Below, piece after piece: positions 41,052 through 50,005 of a stretch of 64,000 bases of DNA (position 1 is the first letter of the stretch; every line of letters starts with the position of its first letter). The notes beneath the pieces are model-generated. The model searched no databases, was not told the DNA's origin, and saw only the letters and a program-made list of their open reading frames with translations. The stretch is from Bombiscardovia nodaiensis (GTDB lineage Bacteria; Actinomycetota; Actinomycetes; Actinomycetales; Bifidobacteriaceae), in assembly GCA_033127725.1 (NCBI GenBank), contig AP026798.1, positions 1,116,001 to 1,180,000 on the forward strand. The letters run 5' to 3'. The position numbers were made by a program, and so were the translations under genes.

Positions 41052-41885
41052 ATGAAGTGGACTCAGCATAAGGCTAACGCAGCGGACAACCCACCTAAGC
41101 TGCCCCCGGAGCATCCGGGTCGGGTACGTGGCGATGGCGATGACACCAGAACAGGTTCCTTTCCTGTTGTCCGTCGCCACCCGCCTAGGGGTTTTGGGTC
41201 GCAGTCGACACGCATCAAAGTGCTGACGAGCATCTTAGTTGCGCTCATGTGTGCGCTCCTGGGTTTCGGATATGTGGTCCAGGTTCACAACACGAAGTCT
41301 ACCTACGAGGGGTTGAGCGAGGATGAGCTGGTCCGGCTCCTGGACGAGACCAGCAATCAGGTGGACAAGTTGGAAGAGCGCCGCAGCCAGCTCAGCCAGC
41401 AGCTCACATCTATTCAATCTGCGGCAGATAAGCAACAAGAAGCTGCCCGTATTGCCCAGCAGAATGAGCAGAGTTCGGGTATCCTAGCTGGCCACCTGCC
41501 GGCAAAAGGCAAGGGGGTGCTGATTTCAATTGAGGAGGGTAACGACCGAATTGATGCAGCGACCCTATTTACGCTGATTGAAGAGCTGCGCAACGCTGGA
41601 GCCGAAGTTATCTCCTTTAACGACGTGCGCGTGGTCACTTCTACCTACCTCAAGGACACTAAGGAGGGCGTGAAGTGCGATGATAAAGACCTCCACAGCC
41701 CTTATGAGATAGATGCGATTGGAGATCCAGATGCCCTGCAAAATGCGGTGCAAATCGCCGGGGGAGTGGGATCTCGAATCAAGGTTCAGTTCCACGCTTC
41801 AGTGTCTGTTCAGCAATCCAACAGTGTAAAAATTGACCAGATTCGCAAGCCACAGCCCTATCAGTACGCTCAGACTGTAGAATAG
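41052..41885 (+). CDS. DUF881 family membrane protein (second copy)
   Basis: A 277-residue protein of the same architecture as the gene two before it: basic Pro-rich N-terminus, one helix (about residues 58-76, VLTSILVALMCALLGFGYVV), a coiled coil (NQVDKLEERRSQLSQQLTSIQS) and the DUF881 domain (GKGVLISIEEGNDRIDAATLFTLIEELRNAGAEVI read in two stretches, PYEIDAIGDPDALQNAV). 5 bases from the FHA gene. Confidence 0.88.
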   Translation: MKWTQHKANAADNPPKLPPEHPGRVRGDGDDTRTGSFPVVRRHPPRGFGSQSTRIKVLTSILVALMCALLGFGYVVQVHNTKSTYEGLSEDELVRLLDETSNQVDKLEERRSQLSQQLTSIQSAADKQQEAARIAQQNEQSSGILAGHLPAKGKGVLISIEEGNDRIDAATLFTLIEELRNAGAEVISFNDVRVVTSTYLKDTKEGVKCDDKDLHSPYEIDAIGDPDALQNAVQIAGGVGSRIKVQFHASVSVQQSNSVKIDQIRKPQPYQYAQTVE

Positions 41886-41890
41886 GAAAT

Positions 41891-42331
41891 ATGACAGAAC
41901 CAATTCCGACAGCAGGCGAAACAACGATTATCGGCATGCCTGCTCTGCATATTCCCGTAACCGCCACCGGAGACCGCCCCCTGACCCAAGATGACCTCAA
42001 TACCATCTCAGGTCTCGACCAGGGTTCGGCTCTTTTGATCTCCACCAGGGGAGCGGTATCGGGCTCGCGTTATTTGCTTGACGAGGATCAAGTGAGCGTG
42101 GGAAGAGATCCGCAGGCCGACATTCTGCTCGACGACTCGACTGTTTCGAGGACCCACGCTGTTTTTAAGCGCTCGGAGCAGGGGTATGTGGTAGAGGACA
42201 CGGGAAGCCTCAACGGCACGTACGTGAACCGTGAGCGTGTGGACCAGGCCGAGCTCCATAACGGAGATGAAATTATGATTGGGAAATTCCGCTTGGTCTA
42301 TTTCACGCGCACGGCGATTGTACCTGAATAG
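41891..42331 (+). CDS. FHA domain protein (GarA/OdhI-like)
   Basis: A 146-residue cytosolic protein: an N-terminal tail with Thr residues (ETTIIGMPAL) followed by one FHA phosphothreonine-binding domain (about residues 55-130) with VGRDPQADILLDDSTVSRTHAVF and GSLNGTYVNRERV, the conserved Arg, Ser-His and Asn. GarA/OdhI carry an N-terminal ETTS motif phosphorylated by PknB/PknG and control 2-oxoglutarate metabolism; here the tail has ETT, so kinase control is plausible. Position before an FtsR-like regulator matches Rv1827-Rv1828. Confidence 0.88.
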   Translation: MTEPIPTAGETTIIGMPALHIPVTATGDRPLTQDDLNTISGLDQGSALLISTRGAVSGSRYLLDEDQVSVGRDPQADILLDDSTVSRTHAVFKRSEQGYVVEDTGSLNGTYVNRERVDQAELHNGDEIMIGKFRLVYFTRTAIVPE

Positions 42332-42491
42332 GCTACGTTGGCAAAACCAGAGCGTGTAATTCCAACTTTGGCATTTGTGGCTGTTTGACGAGGATTCGTC
42401 TACTCTATGCTTACTAGAAGTGCCAGACACCTAAGGTAGAAGATAGTTAGAAAGCGTCATTGAAGAGTATTGAGTAGGAAGGGGAGGCGAG

Positions 42492-43172
42492 ATGGCCCAC
42501 ACCAGTTCTTACGACGTGGCTGTATCATCAGCTGCGTCGCTGAATACAAATGCACCGGATAGTCATAGGGGAGAGGTAAGCGCTGTACAAGGTCAGCTTT
42601 TTGCCTTGAGCGGCGACGAAACAATCACCAAAGGCTATAGGGGAACGGTAGCGTCTAAGGTGGCCGGCATCACCTATCGTCAGCTTGACTACTGGGCCCG
42701 CAAGCAGATTATGGAGCCATCTATTAATCAATCGCATGGTTCCGGATCTCGCAGACTGTATTCCTTTAAGGATATTGTTGTTTTGGCGGTTTTGAAGCAC
42801 CTGCTTGATATTGGTGTCAACCTGCCGAACGCGACTGCTGCCGTATCATTTATGGAGCAGCGGACCACTGACCAACTCGAGACGGTCACCCTGGTATGCG
42901 ACGGCGATAGCGTGATTGACTGCCAGAGTTCTGAGCAGTTGTTTGAGATTATGACCTCGGGTAAGGCTGTCTTCGCCCTAGCGGTCAGCACCATTTGGCA
43001 TCAAGTTGCTGCAGACTTGTCTGATGAAGATTACGTCGATTTGGACGAAGAGTCTGAGTTCTGGGGCAAACTACGTCGTCCTTTGGAAGAGATGGCCATC
43101 GAACGTCTACGTGAGCGCATTGAACGACAGCAGGCTGAGCATCGTGCGTTTGCATCTATGCATTTCGCATAA
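42492..43172 (+). CDS. ftsR: MerR-family regulator, FtsR-like
   Basis: A 226-residue transcription factor. The winged-helix MerR domain (about residues 44-115) reads GTVASKVAGITYRQLDYW, then SGSRRLYSFKDIVVLAVLKHLLDIGVNLPNATAAV. The C-terminal half is helical, without Cys clusters for metal binding. By gene order (FHA protein, then MerR) it corresponds to Cg1631 FtsR of Corynebacterium, an activator of ftsZ, and to Rv1828. The equivalence is by context and fold. 160 bases of leader precede it and a very strong terminator follows. Confidence 0.82.
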   Translation: MAHTSSYDVAVSSAASLNTNAPDSHRGEVSAVQGQLFALSGDETITKGYRGTVASKVAGITYRQLDYWARKQIMEPSINQSHGSGSRRLYSFKDIVVLAVLKHLLDIGVNLPNATAAVSFMEQRTTDQLETVTLVCDGDSVIDCQSSEQLFEIMTSGKAVFALAVSTIWHQVAADLSDEDYVDLDEESEFWGKLRRPLEEMAIERLRERIERQQAEHRAFASMHFA

Positions 43173-43186
43173 GCTTCTGGGCTGTT

Positions 43187-43237
43187 TAATGATTTGGGGT
43201 GTGCGCTGTTTTTTTTAGTGCACACCCCAAATCATTA
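43187..43237 (+). terminator. Strong terminator after the FtsR-like gene
   Basis: TAATGATTTGGGGTGTGC pairs perfectly over 18 bp with the segment ending at 43237; the 15-base loop contains a run of eight T. Because the T-run is in the loop, mRNA-end protection is as likely as classical termination. Confidence 0.7.
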
Positions 43238-43551
43238 GTTAGCTCAAGAAACATGTCCAGGGCAGATTGATACTTTGGCTACACGGCGTGTGTAACAACG
43301 AGGGGGACCTGGCTCACAGTTCAAGTTCAAGCCATACTACTAATTTGACATAACGTACATTATCGGCGTTTGGCCACAGATACCAACTCGCTCTGTCACC
43401 CTCATGTCTCGGTTGACTCTTCGGATCTTGTACCTGTGCGCACTTTACTTTGCTCAGCGCATCCACCGTCGGCTGGTCCGCCAATTGGGTTAGCACGAAT
43501 ACACTACAGCAGAACCGCTTCTTATCTATGAGCGACTCCGGTGTCCTGAAG
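43238..43551. other. Gene-free stretch between convergent units
   Basis: 314 bases without a supported gene. A minus-strand frame of 60 codons (43314-43496) lacks a ribosome binding site and family similarity; it could be a remnant. An isolated TTGACA near 43345 has no matching -10. Confidence 0.4.
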
Positions 43552-44268
43552 TTAATTCTTGAAATACGAATCTACTGCCTCTGCCAGTTGGTCCACTTCG
43601 GTAATCACCCTATAGCAGCCATGCTCAGTTAGCTCGCCACCCTCAGCATAACCCCAGCCGCAGCCCAGACAATCGAGTCCAAGGGCCTTGGCGCCATCAG
43701 CATCAGTCCATCGGTCACCAACCATGAGTGCCTGGTCGCCTTGCTGAGCATCGAACCCTAGCTGCTCGAATCCGTAACGGATGACTTGGTCTTTTTCCAA
43801 GCGAGACCCGTCCGCACTGGCTCCAAAGATGTCATCCACCAGCGAAGCAATTCCAAAGTGTTCACAAACTGGCACTGCCTGGTACTCAGGTTTACAACTT
43901 GCAATCGAGAGCCGATAACCTAAGCTCTTCAGCTGCTTGAGCTGCTGTGGGATCCCATCAAATACCGTGCAGCACAAGCGACCAGGCACCATGTGTCCCG
44001 GCCGCTGTGGATCCTCACATGCATCTACATCGTTGTAATAGTGCCGATAAATCTCAATACCGCGAGGAATGAGGCTTTCGTCCACGTGATTAACGCGCAA
44101 GGATTGAGCAATCGAAGGACCGATAAAGCGCCGTAGGGCAGCTTCGGAGGGCATCGGTAAGTTCAGTTCTTCAAAAATTTTGCGAACAGAAGCGATAATA
44201 CCTGGATCAGAAGCTGTCAGCGTGCCATCTAAGTCTAATAAAACAACTCGTTGCTTGGTTGACTTCAT
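43552..44268 (-). CDS. HAD-family hydrolase (phosphoglycolate phosphatase-like)
   Basis: A 238-residue phosphatase of the HAD superfamily. Motif I LLDLDGTLT (nucleophile Asp at residue 11, acid Asp at 13), motif II SIASCKP (Ser), motif III Lys in EKDQVIRYG, and motif IV MVGDRWTDADGA are intact, with a helical C1 cap. Possible substrates are phosphoglycolate, pyrophosphate or small sugar phosphates. It ends the minus-strand block and lies 25 bases downstream of rbpA. Confidence 0.88.
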   Translation of the reverse strand: MKSTKQRVVLLDLDGTLTASDPGIIASVRKIFEELNLPMPSEAALRRFIGPSIAQSLRVNHVDESLIPRGIEIYRHYYNDVDACEDPQRPGHMVPGRLCCTVFDGIPQQLKQLKSLGYRLSIASCKPEYQAVPVCEHFGIASLVDDIFGASADGSRLEKDQVIRYGFEQLGFDAQQGDQALMVGDRWTDADGAKALGLDCLGCGWGYAEGGELTEHGCYRVITEVDQLAEAVDSYFKN

Positions 44269-44293
44269 GCCTAATGTGTTTCCTTACTCCTGG

Positions 44294-44647
44294 TCACTCG
44301 TAATCTGGGAACCAGCCCTCGCGGTGCATCTTTAAGCGCTTGTCCAGCAATACCTTCAGCTCGTCTTCTGACCGACGCTCCATGAGCATATCCCAGTGTG
44401 TACGGGTCGGCTTACCGGAGTGCTTGCTGTCCTCGCTGTCTTCCTCTTCACCCTCAAGATGGGCTATCTGACCGCAGCGGCACTCCCACTCATCCGGTGC
44501 TTCGGCGCCTTCTGCCAAGGGCAAAATTGTGCGGTGACCGTTGGGGCACACATAAGCGACCTCCCTACGGGGGGCAAAATCGACGTTGTCGTCAGATTCC
44601 AGTGATTTTGCGCCAATGCTCATTCCGCGAAGACTGCGTTCAGCCAT
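44294..44647 (-). CDS. rbpA: RNA polymerase-binding protein RbpA
   Basis: Actinobacteria-specific transcription factor that binds the principal sigma factor and stabilises open complexes, 117 residues. MAERSLRGMSIGAKSLESDD at the N-terminus, a zinc-knuckle-like CPNGH...CRCG core (about residues 34-58), and the C-terminal sigma-interacting RTHWDMLMERRSEDELKVLL are diagnostic. GGAGGAAGA precedes the ATG. An acidic insert EGEEEDSEDSKH lies in the linker. Confidence 0.96.
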   Translation of the reverse strand: MAERSLRGMSIGAKSLESDDNVDFAPRREVAYVCPNGHRTILPLAEGAEAPDEWECRCGQIAHLEGEEEDSEDSKHSGKPTRTHWDMLMERRSEDELKVLLDKRLKMHREGWFPDYE

Positions 44648-44742
44648 TCTTCCTCCATGTCAGACCACGTACTCATTGCTACTACTTCCAAGCTACAGAA
44701 CAGCTCGGACCTTCTCATTATTCCAAATCCTTGCCTTTCGGC

Positions 44743-47418
44743 TCAATCCACGCCCGTGTAAGCCACAATTCCTTGGTTCACGAGTCGGATGGCCTGCCGT
44801 GCATGGCTGGCCAACTCTTGGGACTCAGGTTCAAGGTATGGTTCAACCTGTGCAATCTGGTGGAGCACATCAATCAGGCGTTTAGCGTTGCGTACAAAAT
44901 CACCTGCAGTCAGGTCACACGAGGCCAGAATATGAGCTAAACTCTCTCCCCCAGCCCACTGATACATAATCTGAGAGAGCCCAAAATCGAGATCAGGCAA
45001 GTCTGCCGAAAGTCCCGCCTCTTCACAGGCTTCCTGAACTTGCTTCCAGATACCTGCCATATCGAGGCTAGCTTGTGTCATTGCTGGAGAGTTATCGGCC
45101 GGATACGCGCTCAATTTCGTGCCTTGCCCTCCCCCGCGAGACTCGTAAACCAGGCCCGTCACGGCCCCAGCTAGTTCCTGTGGACTCAAGTGGTCCAGCA
45201 CGCCACTTTTGAGCGTCTGAGCGAGCACCAAGTCCTGCTCACTGTAGATTCTGCGCAGAAGTTGACCGCTCTGTGTCAGGCGGAAATCTTTACGCCAACT
45301 CACCAAGTCTTGCAAGGAGGATTGGCTCTCAACCTGCCGCAAGTAGCCAAGACGCTGCAAAATTTGGCAAATACGGTCGAACTGTCGGGCTACAGACCCA
45401 GTGCGCGAGGTATAGCGGTCTTCTATCAGCTCCAACTCGTGACGCTCCCGCAGCCACCGCCGCATCCACTTGAGATGATCCTGCAAATGCGGGCACTGGC
45501 GACAGGGGTGAGTCTGCTCTTCTTCCTTTACCTGTGCAATCTTACGATTGAGCGAGGCAAAGGCATCCGTTCGTTCCTTCGGCGTGCTGAACACCTGACG
45601 CTTGAGAGAGCGCATGCCTTTTTTCTGCATGCACGACAGGCCAGAACGCATCAGAGCCAGTTCGGTGATGTCACCATAGGAGCAGTGGGCCGCCTGCTCA
45701 TATGCTCCCATGGCCTCTTTGAGGCGATTCATCTGCCCCTCAAGCTCGCCAGCCGACTCGTTGGCCTCCCACTGAGCGAACGAGTGAGACAAGGTGACAC
45801 GCGCTGTCTCGTAGTCGCTGGAATTCAAGAGATTGACGGCCATGTTGAAGGTAGGTTTGAAGCTCGAGTGCAAGGGGTAGACACGCTTGCTGGAGAGGGC
45901 AGCCATAGTTTCCGGCTTGAACCCCTGGTGGTCAACGACGATAGCGTGTCCAATCGAATCAATGCCACGCCTACCAGCGCGCCCAGTCAACTGGGTGAAC
46001 TCCCCCGGCGTCAGCGCGACGTGACCGGTGCCGTCAAATTTTTCGAGTTTTTCGACCACCACGCACTTAGCAGGCATATTGATACCCAAAGCCAGAGTCT
46101 CGGTAGCAAACACAGCCTTGACCAGCCCGAGTTCGAACAGGTGTTCAACCACCTGCCGGAAGAGTGTGACCACGCCCGCATGGTGGGAAGCTATCCCCTG
46201 CTCGAGAGCATAGCGGAACTGCGAGTAGCCCAAAGCCTCCAAATCACTGTGACTGAGCTGACCTTCTACCATGTCGTCAACAATATGGCGAATGCGACGT
46301 GCCTCATCATCGGTTGTCAACTGTAAACCCGCGTCCAAGCACTGCTGAACAGCGTCATCGCAGCCATTACGCGAGAAAATGAAGTAGATGCCCGGCAGGA
46401 GCCCCAGGTAGTCAAGCTCATCGATAACAGCCCAGCGCTTAGGCGTATGCCGATTGGGCTGGCGGCTACTGAGGCCATCGCGGCGATTCGGCCGCCGGTT
46501 ACGCCTGCGCCCAGGTCGCTCTCGGTTGAGCTGGCGGACAGCAGCCTCGTCCAGCTGGCTGAGCCTCGAAATGAGCTGCGGATTGATAGCCGTACTGTGG
46601 CTGCCTGGCTTGTCACGCCGGTAGAGATCCATAACTTCAGGCTCAGTATCGGCATCAGCTTGCACAATAACATGCTGCTCAAGCGGTACAGGGCGCTGTT
46701 CGGAGACCACCAGTTGGGTGCTACCGCGCACTGAGGTAATCCATGCAGAGAAATCTTCCACGTTCGAAACAGTCGCGGAAAGTCCCACAATTTTTACCGA
46801 CTGTGGCAGATGAATAATAACTTCTTCCCATACCGGACCTCGGAAACGGTCAGCCAGGTAGTGAACTTCATCCAAAATGACGTAGCGCAGGGCATTGAGC
46901 GTGGTTGAACGCTCGTAGAGCATGTTGCGCAGCACCTCTGTGGTCATCACCACAATGTCGGCTTCGGCGTTGATGGAAGTGTCGCCAGTAAGTAGACCGA
47001 CCCGGCTCTCACCATATTGGTCGACCAAATCATGATATTTTTGGTTGCTGAGTGCCTTGACGGGCGTGGTGTAAAAAGCCTTGACATTGCGCTCCTGGGC
47101 CAGAAACACAGCGAAGTCGGCTACGATAGTTTTACCAGCGCCCGTGGGTGCCGCGACCAGCAGATTCTTGCCCGATTCAAGGGCGTCGATTGCCTCTACT
47201 TGGAAGGTGTCTAAAGCAAAAGGCAGGGCTTGCGCAAAGCGACCAGCGGCCGTTTGAGCGTGGCGCTGCTCCTGCTTGAAATGCGCGTATCGCTGTGCTG
47301 GATCCCCTACCGCCGACGTACCTGCCGGAGGTCTAGTAACGTTGCGTCCCCTAGCAACCTTACCTCGAGAGTGCTCAGCTTTCCCCGCTTCAGACGAAGT
47401 GTGAAAGTGACGTGACAT
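44743..47418 (-). CDS. helY: Ski2-family DEAD/DEAH-box helicase (HelY-like)
   Basis: ATP-dependent superfamily 2 helicase related to Mtr4/Ski2, 891 residues. Walker A APTGAGKTIVA, motif Ia TTPVKALSNQKY, DEVH box in VILDEVHYLADR, SATVSN (motif III) and QLTGRAGRRGID (motif VI) are intact. A basic Arg-rich insert (RRNRRPNRRD) sits between the two RecA domains. The C-terminal DSHCT-type domain carries Cys residues CRQCPH. ATG 47418 follows GGGGAGA; a -10 TACAATGG lies just upstream at 47439-47446. Neighbours match the helY-pafBC order of mycobacteria. Confidence 0.9.
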   Translation of the reverse strand: MSRHFHTSSEAGKAEHSRGKVARGRNVTRPPAGTSAVGDPAQRYAHFKQEQRHAQTAAGRFAQALPFALDTFQVEAIDALESGKNLLVAAPTGAGKTIVADFAVFLAQERNVKAFYTTPVKALSNQKYHDLVDQYGESRVGLLTGDTSINAEADIVVMTTEVLRNMLYERSTTLNALRYVILDEVHYLADRFRGPVWEEVIIHLPQSVKIVGLSATVSNVEDFSAWITSVRGSTQLVVSEQRPVPLEQHVIVQADADTEPEVMDLYRRDKPGSHSTAINPQLISRLSQLDEAAVRQLNRERPGRRRNRRPNRRDGLSSRQPNRHTPKRWAVIDELDYLGLLPGIYFIFSRNGCDDAVQQCLDAGLQLTTDDEARRIRHIVDDMVEGQLSHSDLEALGYSQFRYALEQGIASHHAGVVTLFRQVVEHLFELGLVKAVFATETLALGINMPAKCVVVEKLEKFDGTGHVALTPGEFTQLTGRAGRRGIDSIGHAIVVDHQGFKPETMAALSSKRVYPLHSSFKPTFNMAVNLLNSSDYETARVTLSHSFAQWEANESAGELEGQMNRLKEAMGAYEQAAHCSYGDITELALMRSGLSCMQKKGMRSLKRQVFSTPKERTDAFASLNRKIAQVKEEEQTHPCRQCPHLQDHLKWMRRWLRERHELELIEDRYTSRTGSVARQFDRICQILQRLGYLRQVESQSSLQDLVSWRKDFRLTQSGQLLRRIYSEQDLVLAQTLKSGVLDHLSPQELAGAVTGLVYESRGGGQGTKLSAYPADNSPAMTQASLDMAGIWKQVQEACEEAGLSADLPDLDFGLSQIMYQWAGGESLAHILASCDLTAGDFVRNAKRLIDVLHQIAQVEPYLEPESQELASHARQAIRLVNQGIVAYTGVD

Positions 47419-47513
47419 TGGGCTTTTCTCCCCATACCATTGTAATTCGGCTCTGTATAAGCCTTTACCACTGTAATAAGTACCCTCTACTGCAAGCCTA
47501 GAGCGCTTGCACA

Positions 47514-47828
47514 TTACTCGTTGAAGGCCTTCCATTCACTCCATTGGGCCCGGTGTCGCTCGTGAGCCTGCGCTTTGCGTTCTATCTTACGGGCGTGCGC
47601 CTGAGCATAGCGGTCGCTGGCCGTGGAGAGCGGTTGCGTGAAGATTGGTGGCTCCTGCACGCGGTCGCCAGGATCGTTTTGAGCTGGTCCCAAGCGTTGG
47701 CTGATGGCCGATGAGAGTGAAGACATAACGCGGGCAGCTGCACTGGCGCGGCGGAAGGCGTACCAGCAGCCGGCAAGGAAGATACAGAGCATCAACATCG
47801 CCAGTACTAGCCATATCCACCCGGGCAT
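47514..47828 (-). CDS. Small single-pass membrane protein between pafBC and helY
   Basis: A 104-residue protein starting MPGWIWLVLAMLMLCIFLAGCW, an N-terminal transmembrane helix, followed by a basic and then Gln/Ala-rich charged cytoplasmic tail (ARKIERKAQAHERHRAQW). GAGGAGG 6 bases upstream fixes ATG 47828; longer frames exist but lack a ribosome site. In mycobacteria tatA/tatC occupy this place between pafC and helY. The sequence is not a convincing TatA (no FG hinge). Function unknown. Confidence 0.7.
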   Translation of the reverse strand: MPGWIWLVLAMLMLCIFLAGCWYAFRRASAAARVMSSLSSAISQRLGPAQNDPGDRVQEPPIFTQPLSTASDRYAQAHARKIERKAQAHERHRAQWSEWKAFNE

Positions 47829-47883
47829 CAGTATCCTCCTCGTCTCGCGTTCTCTATCAAGCCCAACCAGCCTGACAGACCAG

Positions 47884-49848
47884 TTATTCCTCTGTTTCAA
47901 CTCCATCGTCGCTCAAGGACAGTTCTCGCTGAGCGCGTGCCAAAATCATCTTACGTAGGGTCTGCGGAGCCACAGCTGTGATGTGCCGGGCATGAGCAAT
48001 GCAGAAAGCCACAAACCACGAGTCAGAAGAGACGACCAGATGTACTTTCTGTCCAGGCCCATCCGCTTGTATAGACGCGCCCGGCAGCGACTTAATAAAG
48101 GGCAAGTCTGGCTTGTCGGTCGTAAACACGGCCGCAGTTCCGTTGTCGAAGCTCCACTTGCGCAACTCACTGACAGGAACGTCGGGAATGTCCAACTTGT
48201 GCTGAGGCTTGACCAACTCGCCCTGTTCTATGCGCGAAATCCTCAGCACCTGCCACTGGCGGTTGCGACCTGTTCCCTGCTTTAAGTGGCGGGCCTTGGT
48301 CTTTCCCCCACTCTTGGGGTAGGCATCTGCCTGAGCAGATGTGCCCATAGCGGCGTCACCAATGTCGGTCCACACTGCGGCGTAATAACGGCCTTCGTCA
48401 ACGAAGATTTTAGCCGGGGCCACCACCTTGCGCCTAGTACGACCGGCACCATCCGTATACTCCATGTCGAGCAGAGACTCAGTGTTGATGGCTCGCTTAA
48501 CCAGCGAAAAACTTGGAGGTTCAGTTTCGTACCCCGTCAGCGAAAGCCAAGGTGTCTCCCCCGGACCTACGTGAGAGCGCAAACGCTGGTAGAGTTCGTC
48601 CGCTTGCTCCCGCTGCTGTTCAGGGAGCAGGGGCGAATGAGCCAGGTAGTTGAGCGAAGCAGTCAACATACTCAAATACTGGGGCGAAATGCCTGCCAGC
48701 CGCTCCAGGCCTAGAGAATTGGTAGCCGATACGATACCAGACTCGTCGAGCAGAGTCCAGTCAATGTCGAAGAACTGACTACCTGCCATTTCTCCATCGT
48801 CCGAAACAGTGGTCAGCGTGTTGATATCTTTATGGATAATATTGACAAACTTTTTGAGTTCATCCTCCGAATGGGCTTTGCCAATGAAGCGTTCAGCCAA
48901 TTCTGCCAGCGAGAACTCCTCCCCCAGATGCGCCGAGAGGAAGAGCATGAGCCGCAGGCGTCGATCCACCTCAGAACCCGTTTGGAAAGCACTGGCATTC
49001 CTACGCGGATGCGGCAAGTCTTGGCCTTCCACCTGCTCTTGAGGCTGGTCGGGAACTGGCTGGCTACCTCGGCTGATAGCCGGAGAGATAACCGTCGCTG
49101 CTGCTGAGCTGATCGACTCGTCAGCCAAGCCAAAATTAGCAGCCGCGTTTAAGCGGCGGTGGAAAGCATCCACGGCCTCTTGAGGGCTCACGATAGCAGC
49201 ACCTGGGTGCTCCAGCACGAACATGGCCAGATCATCGGAGTCGGTGTAGGCCACGTTCAGATTTTCGCCGTCCACATCCACGGTGGCCGCAAAACGACGA
49301 GAGTCAATGACCTTAATTAAGGAGTCAGGCAGGTGCTGGGTGCCGAGCCCCGGAGCGATGGAGTCTAGACCCAGACCTGGAATCGGTACCTGCGGCACGC
49401 GCGGAGTGGTTCTTGAAACTGGATGGGCCGGTTGTGAGGCCTCCTGTGACATGGAAACCGAGCGCGCCAGGTAATTAGCCGCAGCGAGAATGGGTAAATC
49501 TTCCTGCTCAAAATGCATGCGAATACGGGGCTCATCGCCCAGCTGAAGACGGTAAGAAGCGAAGTCTTGACCTTCGGACTTTGACGAGTACTCAGGCTGA
49601 CGGGACTCAATAGCAATGCCCATAGCTGCCAACTTGGCCCGGTCTCGCTGGAATTGCTTAGCAAAGGCGGCTTTAGCGGCCTGGTCTGCCAGCTCTCCGT
49701 AAGAGTCAGCGTAAGCCTTCACCCGCTGAGCAATCTGTCGAGACGTGAGCCATTGGGGGAAGGCTGAGGATAAAACGGCTAGGACATCTAACTCATGCTT
49801 GCCCCACTTGTCTGAGAATCGCCGTCTACCGTTTGTTCCTTCTGCCAT
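47884..49848 (-). CDS. pafBC: PafBC-type WYL-domain transcriptional regulator (single-chain fusion)
   Basis: A 654-residue fusion of two HTH-WYL proteins, PafB-like (residues about 1-255) and PafC-like (about 290-654). The first starts with the HTH ELDVLAVLSSAFPQWLTSRQIAQRV; the second has RLRLMLFLSAHLGEEFSLAELAERF and the WYL-like DMEYTDGAGRTRRKVVAPAKIFVDEGRYYAAVW. PafBC activates the LexA-independent DNA-damage response in mycobacteria. Fusions of the two are known in other actinobacteria. No pafA, pup or dop lies within the window. GCGAGGACTG precedes the ATG. Confidence 0.88.
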   Translation of the reverse strand: MAEGTNGRRRFSDKWGKHELDVLAVLSSAFPQWLTSRQIAQRVKAYADSYGELADQAAKAAFAKQFQRDRAKLAAMGIAIESRQPEYSSKSEGQDFASYRLQLGDEPRIRMHFEQEDLPILAAANYLARSVSMSQEASQPAHPVSRTTPRVPQVPIPGLGLDSIAPGLGTQHLPDSLIKVIDSRRFAATVDVDGENLNVAYTDSDDLAMFVLEHPGAAIVSPQEAVDAFHRRLNAAANFGLADESISSAAATVISPAISRGSQPVPDQPQEQVEGQDLPHPRRNASAFQTGSEVDRRLRLMLFLSAHLGEEFSLAELAERFIGKAHSEDELKKFVNIIHKDINTLTTVSDDGEMAGSQFFDIDWTLLDESGIVSATNSLGLERLAGISPQYLSMLTASLNYLAHSPLLPEQQREQADELYQRLRSHVGPGETPWLSLTGYETEPPSFSLVKRAINTESLLDMEYTDGAGRTRRKVVAPAKIFVDEGRYYAAVWTDIGDAAMGTSAQADAYPKSGGKTKARHLKQGTGRNRQWQVLRISRIEQGELVKPQHKLDIPDVPVSELRKWSFDNGTAAVFTTDKPDLPFIKSLPGASIQADGPGQKVHLVVSSDSWFVAFCIAHARHITAVAPQTLRKMILARAQRELSLSDDGVETEE

Positions 49849-50005
49849 CAGTCCTCGCGTATCATTAGCATATTGTCAAGGTGTGCGGAAAACACGCACA
49901 CTACCTATCATAGATTCTTTTTACAGTTCTGGGTACCGGTATGTTCAAATCGCTCCCGCTTTTTTCTTGCTGAGCTGATTACGGCACGCTTTTCTGCGAA
50001 TCTGT

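Noticed and set aside
43314..43496. 60-codon minus-strand frame between FtsR-like and HAD genes
   Set aside because: No ribosome site and no recognisable pattern; kept only as part of the gene-free stretch.
45190..46326. 378-codon plus-strand frame opposite the helicase
   Set aside because: Shadow of the helicase coding strand, a frequent effect in GC-rich DNA; the helicase motifs on the minus strand are decisive.
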